Shown: in pieces, positions 56,554-64,000 of the stretch
Position numbering within the stretch: the first letter of the stretch is position 1
Layout of the letters: each line of letters begins with the position of its first letter
From: Sympetrum striolatum
Lineage: Eukaryota > Arthropoda > Insecta > Odonata > Libellulidae
Length of the DNA: 64,000 bases
NCBI GenBank assembly: GCA_947579665.1
Contig: OX388350.1
Location: 92,151,152 to 92,215,151 of the forward strand
Direction of reading: 5' to 3'
The notes under the pieces: generated by a model
Database searches by the model: none
What the model was told of the DNA's origin: nothing
The model's input: the letters and a program-made list of their open reading frames with translations, nothing else
Translations under genes and position numbers: made by a program

Positions 56554-57080
56554 ATTTACATTCAGTTACCTTTCTTGAACAATTAGAATTAATTTCAGGA
56601 AGCACTTTATGAAGCAGGGGTGCCGACCGTCAAACCGGATCTCTAAACAGAGAGTTATGCGTTTGCAGTATAAATAAATAAAGAGATATTTTGAGTACAG
56701 ATCTGTTTCATGTGATTAGTCAAAACTCTTTGGGATTCCTAATTAGTTTATAAACTATAAAGAAGCAGGGTAACCAACATCTTCGGCTGTAAAGTCAAGG
56801 TAGCGATCAGATCTTCATGGAAAACCTAATAATTTACCATGCATTTAACGGGAATGGATTTTTATTTGCTAACCTATGCATTGACGCAATATTAACAACC
56901 AAAACAAAAGTAACAATAACAATAGCCATTTTCTAGTGTTATTCCACTTGTCACCTCTCTTAGAACTACCAAATGGAGTCATTTTGACTTCTACTTTATT
57001 ACTGTTCATTTTTGCAGTTTATCTCTGATTTTATAGATACATTGATTTATTTTGTCATTTTCCTTTATTAATGTAATTCT

Positions 57081-58620
57081 TCAAACATGGTATTTACAAA
57101 AAATGATGTGTTTTTTATTAATGTTAATTTTATAATTTATACCCGCTAAGTCTAGAGTATTTTCAAACGAGTGGACAGGCCATCCCCGAGTATATTTTTT
57201 TGTGGTATATTTACGTGCCATTTGGTCTACGACATCTACTCCGTATTTAGTTTCATTCCAAAGCTTCACCGTTTCAGGAGTATTCTTAGCGGAATCGCTA
57301 GGAACGCCGAAATCGCGATGGACGGAATTAAGAATTATGATATTCTTGTTTAGTTTACCTTGATATACAGTAAGTGTGAAATCATCATTGTTTCTGAAAA
57401 GTTTAGAGTTACACAATTATTCTTTCATTGATTTGATCTCTTTTGGTACTTCTCGTCTTTTTTTATTCACCGTTCCCACAATGTTGCCTTAGTACAATAG
57501 TACCTTGGTATTTTAGCTGTTCAGCGAGTTTGACTGAAGTAAAATAATTATCAACGGTAATTTTTTGGCGTTTTTTCACAAATGGCTGCATTAATTTCAG
57601 TACTACGTGGTCAGCAAACGGCAATCGGTATGGCGTAAATTATCCTTCCCAACATAAGGAAAGTCATTTGCAAGATATTTGCTATCCTTTTCAACAGCTA
57701 GCCAATATTTATGGCCGTATTAGTTTTGCTGGGGAAAATTTGTTCATCAACCGTCATTTACGGACCGGGTTTGTAGCAAGCTATGTAATTATCAATGATT
57801 CTATCCCACACTGCTGAAAAGAGAGCAAAATTGTCAGTTTTGAGTCGCTAGGATCGATTAGACTTCTCATCAAATCTTAGATATTGCAAAATGTTTACAA
57901 AACGGTTCCTAGACATCGCCGTTTTACAAAATTATGTTCCGCAGTCTTTTGACCAAATACTTGCAATAGAGTGATCATTCGTGCCTGATATTCTGCGGGC
58001 GTAAAATATGGCAATACATGCATCTAGCTCTTCATTGGAAAGAGAAAAATCTTCATCATTTTGCCTGCGTGCTTCCTCTATTAAATATCGCTTTATGTGA
58101 GTCAGTATAAACGAGTCGGTAAATAATCGCCATGCACTCATAGGACTATCACTAGCTATATTTTTTCTCGCGTGTCTTGTAGGTCCAGGCGCTTCTCTAA
58201 GTATATTTTGGTTTGAACGCCTACCAGGTAAGTGTTCTCTAATCTTCAGCAGTTTCTATTGGAATCCATCAGCTGACATAAGCCTGGTTCCTAGAGAGTC
58301 ATCATCACCTACTGTGGTTGCATTTCTTTCCTCCGTCGTCTTCACGACCGCAGTCATCTTTCGAGGAGGCAATTTTGCCTTATTTTGTTGATTGTTTTTG
58401 TACTCGGCCTGGAGAATTGCTGATTTCGTCTGAATCTTTAGACTCAATATAAATTTTTTGAGGAATAAAATCTTCGTCATCGTCAGAGTTGAAATTATAT
58501 TCCGTTTTCCATTCCGATTCACCTTCTGGTATTGAATGCAAAATAGAAAGGATTTCATCTGGCTTAGCCTAATCTTCAGCCATAGCTTCAGCCATAGCCA
58601 TATTGCCAGTCAGGAAAAAT
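57081..58620 (-). pseudogene. Decayed piggyBac transposase
   Basis: The reading order on the minus strand is an acidic N-terminus near 58590-58440 (SDDDEDFIP), a DDE-domain N part near 58141-57932 (SAWRLFTDSFI, SNEELDACIAI), KPGP-stop-MTVDEQIFP near 57770 (the VDEQ Asp is a catalytic residue), and a C-terminal block 57416-57081 (TVKLWNETKYGVDVVDQMAR, WPVHSFENTLDLAGIN). These blocks are typical of PGBD/piggyBac transposases. Frameshifts and several stops separate them, so the copy cannot make an active enzyme. The Cys-rich C-terminal finger is not visible. Confidence 0.85.
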
Positions 58621-59530
58621 GAAGGCCGTACTTAACAGGAGTTATTCAGTCCACTCGAAATTTCACTGGATTCACTAATGCAAATCTAGGGCAGCGCACG
58701 ATTGTCATGTGCGGCGCTCGGCCTGGTAGGGCCGAACATACTAGGACAGTAATTTGTTTCTTTCCAATGGTATATTTTCCTGGTACATCATTATATCAAT
58801 TGAAGGATACAAAGTTACTTTTTCACGTTTGAAAATCAACTTCCATATAATCAAGGCTGAAACAATGGAGCATGTTAGACAGTATTGCGCTGCAGCAAGA
58901 ATGATGGGTGACGAGAATGGAGGGGGATTGGGAGCAAAGCAGACACGACGGCTCCCAAACACACAAATTTGAAAGCGTTTCCTATGGATTGCATATTCAC
59001 CGCTTTACCGCAAGGTAAAATAATATCAGGACATTCACATTGTTTATAGTTCCAAACGCAGACCCGTAAAATAAGAAATGCCTTCAAGTATTTCGCAAAA
59101 GTTTACCAAAAAGAATAATAATTACAGATTTAAGCCAACAATGGCTTAATAACAATTATGGACATAAAAAATAAAAACTTGAACAAATATCACTATTTGG
59201 TGAGAAGACTAGCAAAATACAGTAAGGAGTCAAAATGACTTTTAGGTAGTCTGAGGTAAATTTTGAAAAATGTGTATTATTTTTCATCAAAAACTATTTT
59301 AATCGCAAAGCATTCTTTTGTGTCAAACATTAGTAAAAGTCAATCTATCTCAAGCCGGAATTCATAAAATTTTAGTTAGGGCAGAGAAATGTAAATCGCG
59401 AGGAGTCAAAATGACTCCATCGGTAGTTCTAGTGTTAGAGATCCAGTCTGACGGTTGGCAGCCCTGTTTCATAAAGTTAGTATCCCTTAAATTAATTTTA
59501 ATTGTTCAAGAAAGGTAACTGAATGTAAAT

Positions 59531-59803
59531 TTGAGATATAAGTTTGATATTTATCTGAGAAAATCATTGGAGGAACATTTTATAATGATAAAAACTTATA
59601 AGTTGGTAACCCTGCTGAAAGTGGTTTTATGTATTTGTAAATGTTATAAAACAATTTTGCGTGGACGAAAAACCCAGGTTGGAATTTTTCACGGCATAAT
59701 TCGAAAAATTCTTCCGCTATCATATTCGCTGGAGGTTATTCCCGAGGCGCGAACGAGTGGTTTTATATGCTTTCCGTCAGATGGCATAGCGATTTTGGCG
59801 TAA
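59531..59803 (+). CDS. 90-codon ORF in right inverted arm
   Basis: The inverted counterpart of 56281-56553. Differences include Met20 to Ile, Phe23 to Tyr and Asp55 to Gly. There are no stops or frameshifts in either copy. Confidence 0.35.
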   Translation: MRYKFDIYLRKSLEEHFIMIKTYKLVTLLKVVLCICKCYKTILRGRKTQVGIFHGIIRKILPLSYSLEVIPEARTSGFICFPSDGIAILA

Positions 59804-60293
59804 CGTGACTGACTTTTATCAACAATTCGAACCTTCTACCACTTATTCCGAAAATATGAGTTTCATTGGCCTAGTTTGAGTATGAAAAATATTGCAGAGT
59901 ATAAAACTCTGCAGATTTAGGACATCGGTCCGCGTTTTGTTTAATTAATTAAAATTTAAACAAATTATGAGGTAAATCATCTTATCAGCACTTGCAAAAA
60001 GGTCACATTATAAATTTCTGCAAAATTCACATCTTTGCAACAAATAAAAGTATTTAATTATGAATTTTAAAAGTAGGCGGTCAAAATGACCGCCGCCGTC
60101 CTTCTAGGTATAACTTTGTGTAAAATCTGCAACATAAATATTTACAAAATTTTCCATTATATCGTATTAAATTTGGGATAGAATTGAACAAAGTCAAAGA
60201 GTTTCAAAAAATTCAAAAAATATTTAGTTAGAAATTTTTGAAGTTAAACTCTGAAAACGGTCAAAATGACCGCCACCATCCTTCTAGTGTTAA

Positions 60294-61979
60294 TATTGAC
60301 TTCTCAAATAAAATACCAAGATGCAGAACATTATGTATCTGTAATATCATCTTTTTGCAATTCCGATAGCAAATTTTCATATCCAGATTTTTTCATACTT
60401 TCATCTAGCTTTCTGACATTGAATCACTGCAATTGGAAATCTGAGGGAAAATCAGATCAAATGACAGATAGAGGCAGAATGAACTGGAATATCCAACTCT
60501 GGTTTTAATGAAATTTTAGAATCACTGAACCAATTAAGTACTGCCAAAGGACTTGCCATTATCTCTTCATCATACACTCACTATCTTCACAACTTCTCAT
60601 GACCAGCCTTGCCTATAAAGGTAAAGGCCTTTAGCAATAGCAGCAAATGTTTTCTCCAGCTCTTTCTCCTTCTCTACATTAATTGAATACTTTTTGGCCT
60701 CTTTTAATGGTTCATGTAAGTTTGTTTGCTTGTGGCTGCAGGTAAAGGAGCCATGTTTGTTTCTTGCATTGCTTCTTGCAAATCCTTAACTATTTTAAGC
60801 TTATATAATTTGTAACCGTGGAGTGCCTTCTCTAGGTATTCTTCATCATTATTTCCCTCAAATAAATGGAAATCACCTAAGCATCTATGAGATTGTTTCA
60901 ATGTTGTTTATAGCTTTGCAGAAAATTTTAAAGTGGTATAAAACTGTGATTGGATCTTTTGTTCTTTCTTATGATTCCTAACCGATTTCTAACGTTTTTG
61001 TCATACTATACTTTCTAGTGTGTCTACCTAATGCATATTTAGCAGTTCTCCTTTTTCAACTTCCTCTTTGTTAGTTGTGAACCCTTACATATATTCTAAT
61101 ATAGTAAATGACATCCATCATTGTGAGATATGTCCTGTCAGCATTCACCATGGATGACACATGGTCAGTTCATTGACTAACATTTAGCTTTTACAGACCT
61201 CTTGGACCTTCTCTCTTTTAATTATTTCCTATTTTCATAATTTTTGTTTAATAACATGGCTCCTACCAGGAATCAAGCATGCGCCCACTTCTACCAAAAG
61301 CAAACTTGATACTTATTTGTCGATCCAGGAAACTATATTCTTATGTAGGCTTTACTATTGCTTTTTATGATAATCCTTTGCTTCCTTAGTTAAGGTTCAT
61401 TATCACAAAATAGAGATTTTCAATCGCGTCTATTTTATACCAAGTTTTTGCATTCTTTCTCTCCTGAGTGAGTGTGATGTGGATGATACTATTGTTTATT
61501 CTATTTAATTCTTTGTATTTATTTCCATACATATTCCATTGCCCACTTTCTCAATTGTTTGCCTCAGTAAAATTGTAGCATCATTCTCACAATTAATTTC
61601 CCTGTAATTAATACAGTTATAGACCAACCTAACCCAAATTTTGGAGTTTCATTAATAATTCCTTCCCTTTCAGTAAAAATCCTCATTTTCTTGTGCTCTT
61701 TACTGTCAAATTGCTTGTCTTTTTTATCACCTTCAGTTTTTCTTTTACTGCATTTACAAATGAAACCAATTTTCCAACCAACCACTCTCTCCTTTGTGCC
61801 GTAAATGTCTAGTTATTGCTGCTGGTAATACATTTCAGGCAGACCTTTTCCCAGCTCTCTTAGGGAAAGGAAAGCAAAAGGAAGTTGCTTTTACAAGTTG
61901 CAATTACAGTACCAACAAAAAACTTATGTTTTCCAAGAGAATGTGCAGGAGTTCTTCTCAGGTTTTAATCTGGTTTAAA
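60294..61979 (+). other. CASK: CASK intron with one unrecognised antisense ORF fragment
   Basis: On the minus strand, 60901-60704 reads FEGNNDEEYLEKALHGYKLY, KIVKDLQEAMQETNM and, after a frame change, EAKKYSINVEKEKELEKTFA. It is charged, helical and more protein-like than its neighbours. It could be a processed pseudogene fragment; I do not recognise it. The rest is plain intron. Confidence 0.3.
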
Positions 61980-61987
61980 TGATAGAG

Positions 61988-62265
61988 CAGTGGTTCCCAA
62001 ACTTTCCAGTCCGTGGACCCCTTGAAAGGGGACTCAGGGACCCCTTCTCAGTATTGGCATGAACCAAATAATAATATTGCAAACTTATATAATTATTGTT
62101 TTTAATTCAAAGGGGAAAAAAATTAGTTTAAGGCGTCACTGCCATTTATCAGCAACAGTGTATCAGATTTAAAAATTTGGGTATCCTCTATTATTTGTTT
62201 AGCACCTGCAGACCCACAAAAATATTTTTCCACAGGGTCCACGGACCACATTTTGGGAACCTCTA
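61988..62265. mobile_element. hAT-like MITE with 8-bp target duplication
   Basis: TGATAGAG (61980-61987) and TGCTAGAG (62266-62273) flank the element (7 of 8 match). Termini are CAGTGGTTCCCAAACTTTCC and the complement of the right end GGACCACATTTTGGGAACCT. Length is 278 bp and it is non-coding. Confidence 0.85.
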
Positions 62266-62273
62266 TGCTAGAG

Positions 62274-64000
62274 TATTCCATGGATGCTTCAGCTGCTACT
62301 TTTCTTGAGGATTAAGCCAATTTTATATACAAAAATTGCTTCTGAGGTTTTGGCCGAGATGTTTGTTTGTTTCTCCAGCCTTTCTTTCTTTTTATTTTTT
62401 CCTCATTTTTAACCGCTATTTGATTTAATGCCATCATTTTTTTGTGAGTAACTCTTATACTGAGCCTGTATTTTATGAGTGAATACTTATGTTTAGAAAA
62501 GATTAGTACTCAACTGAATAGTTTCATCATTCATAAGATTTTAATTGTGTGTGATTTTGAAACTCATGTTGCCAACTTAATTAGGTTATTAACTGCTCAA
62601 GTTGACATTTTTAAATGTATGCAAAATCCTGTCCCCTAAGTCATCAATAATCTGTTACAGAAACACTGAATTTATTCTCTCTCCGTGAATATGTTCAGAA
62701 ATACGATATTTTTGAAACCTTTTGGTTGATATCTACACTTAGCCATTCATGGTACGGATTATGAATTGCATCTAAATAGTATTTATAAAATACATGATAT
62801 ATCTGTCTTTTCTTAGATGCAGTAAATGAGAACATATATCTTTTACAAACATTCAAACACACATGTTGGAGTTAGGAAAACTTCCATGAAATGCCCCATT
62901 GTTTTGCAATGAGAAGCATGATTCTGGGAATTTTTTAAACTCCCATTGTATATATGTACATAAAGGCTTACTTTCTTTGCTCATCATCATTTTTTACTTA
63001 AGAATTTTAACTGCTCCACTCGTAGTTATGGTATATTTATCATAATGCTGGCCTCAGAACATATATTCTTTACTTTTTATTCTATTTTCTTTAGCTATAA
63101 ATATTTCAGTAAAAATGCTGCAATAATGCCTGGGAAGTTTTATAAGCATTTCATTCAATAGGATATGTTATTTGATTGCATTTTCTTTTTATAAATTTTA
63201 CCTACTTGCAATTGCTCTGCTTTGAGTATTCATTGAGTTACTAACTGCTTTCAAGAGTAAAACTCAGATTTGTTGTACAGTAAAGCTTCTGGATTGTAAA
63301 GAACATTTCTTAAGCTTTTCTGTAAGTAGTCAAAAAAGTTATTGTTGAGAGTTAAAATATTCATTACATGAGTATTGCTTTGCATTAAATGGTGAAAAAT
63401 AACATCATTTACAGTTTTCCTTATTTTAGTCTGCATAATGGTATTAGACTCTTAACCATTAAATTATGTGCAAAAGTGAAATAGATGAAATTTAGTAAAA
63501 TGTTTATGACTTAGATTTAATTTCCATTGATGTAGGTTTGAATAAATGTAGTTAAAGAAGCAAGTATAAGCATTGTTAGTGGTATAAAAATTCAAGTGAA
63601 ACTAGATAATTCATTTTAGTGCTCACAAGGAAACTTTTGGTACTGTACTCATACAAATATTGTCATTCCTCCTTTTTTTCTTCCTGAAATCTATAGTTGT
63701 TCAGGATTAGGCCTCTGCCAGTATTAGTAAGTACCATTCCCAACTTCTGTGATCTGTTATAAATTACAGCTATGGAAATATTCCTTTTTTATTGAATTAG
63801 TATCTCTTAATAAATTCACCTGATTATCTCAAGTAATATTATTTATGTTGTAAGAAATTATATTCCTTAAAATGACCTGAATAGTAAATTTTACTATTAT
63901 TCATTTCACTATAACTTTGTCTGAAATTAATTTTATAAAATACCTTTATATTTATATAGTCTTCTACTGATTACTATTCTTATATCTTCAGTTCATCTAC
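62274..64000 (+). other. CASK: CASK intron continuing beyond the window
   Basis: AT-rich, CpG-poor; no exon, RNA or repeat recognised. Confidence 0.5.

Larger units (their letters stand above)
55949..60289. mobile_element. piggyBac-like element, 4.3 kb, TTAA duplication, long inverted arms
   Basis: TTAA occurs at 55945-55948 and 60290-60293 next to CACTAG(G/A)AGGA(C/T)GG termini. These are the target and end type of piggyBac-family transposons. Arms of about 650 bp (55976-56630 and 59455-60110) are inverted copies. A smaller transposase-bearing core (about 56960-59430) has its own TIR-like ends (GAACTACC-ATGGAGTCATTTTGAC), so this may be one piggyBac nested in another. The palindrome GTCAAAATGAC recurs near both outer ends and both core ends. 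Confidence 0.85.

Overview
This is a eukaryotic, almost certainly arthropod (probably insect) genomic window. Protein-coding exons are rare and tiny, introns run to many kilobases, and most of the sequence is transposon-derived. Only one host gene is recognised with confidence: the MAGUK scaffold gene CASK (CAKI in flies) on the + strand. Exons at 25344-25556, 27552-27716 and 46256-46330 encode the linker after the L27 domains and essentially the whole PDZ domain. They join in phase 0. An ORF-bearing exon at 13096-13254, also ending in phase 0 at a GT donor, is a candidate alternative first exon for a short CASK isoform. The CaMK-like and L27 exons and the SH3/Hook/guanylate-kinase exons were not seen, so the gene continues to the right and, for the long isoform, to the left.

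Layout. 0-3.2 kb: CpG-rich non-coding DNA with a fold-back tRNA-like SINE in a perfect 12-bp target duplication. 3.2-7.9 kb: an intact-looking CR1-like LINE with an esterase-type ORF1 and an endonuclease/RT ORF2 linked by a U UUU UUA slippery site. 8-16 kb: CpG-rich DNA with promoter-like stretches, a tRNA-derived SINE and a TATA satellite. 16.4-18.4 kb: a repeat carrying a nested MITE, then a LINE fragment. 20.8-24.6 kb: two more 3' LINE fragments, a 1.86-kb fold-back element and a second tRNA-like fold-back. 25.3-27.7 kb: CASK exons. 28.1-45.4 kb: a very large repeat complex inside one CASK intron. 46.3 kb: CASK exon. 47.6-62.3 kb: Tc1-tip palindrome, hAT-type MITEs, a Penelope-like remnant and a 4.3-kb piggyBac-like element with TTAA duplications.

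The most unusual structure is the 28.7-45.4 kb complex. It has about 11 units of 1-2 kb, each built from monomers of about 165-175 bp. Nearly every monomer carries one copy of a tRNA T-arm / Pol III B-box-like motif (TCGAACC or its complement), giving more than 50 such boxes without recognisable A boxes. Units share a head, a tail and palindromic linkers, exist as at least two ordered monomer classes, and occur in both orientations. I do not recognise this as a described family.

A second global pattern is CpG content. The left ~21 kb is CpG-rich, while unique CASK intron sequence right of about 24 kb is strongly CpG-depleted, as expected of a germline-methylated gene body. All assignments are from reading the sequence; no searches were run.
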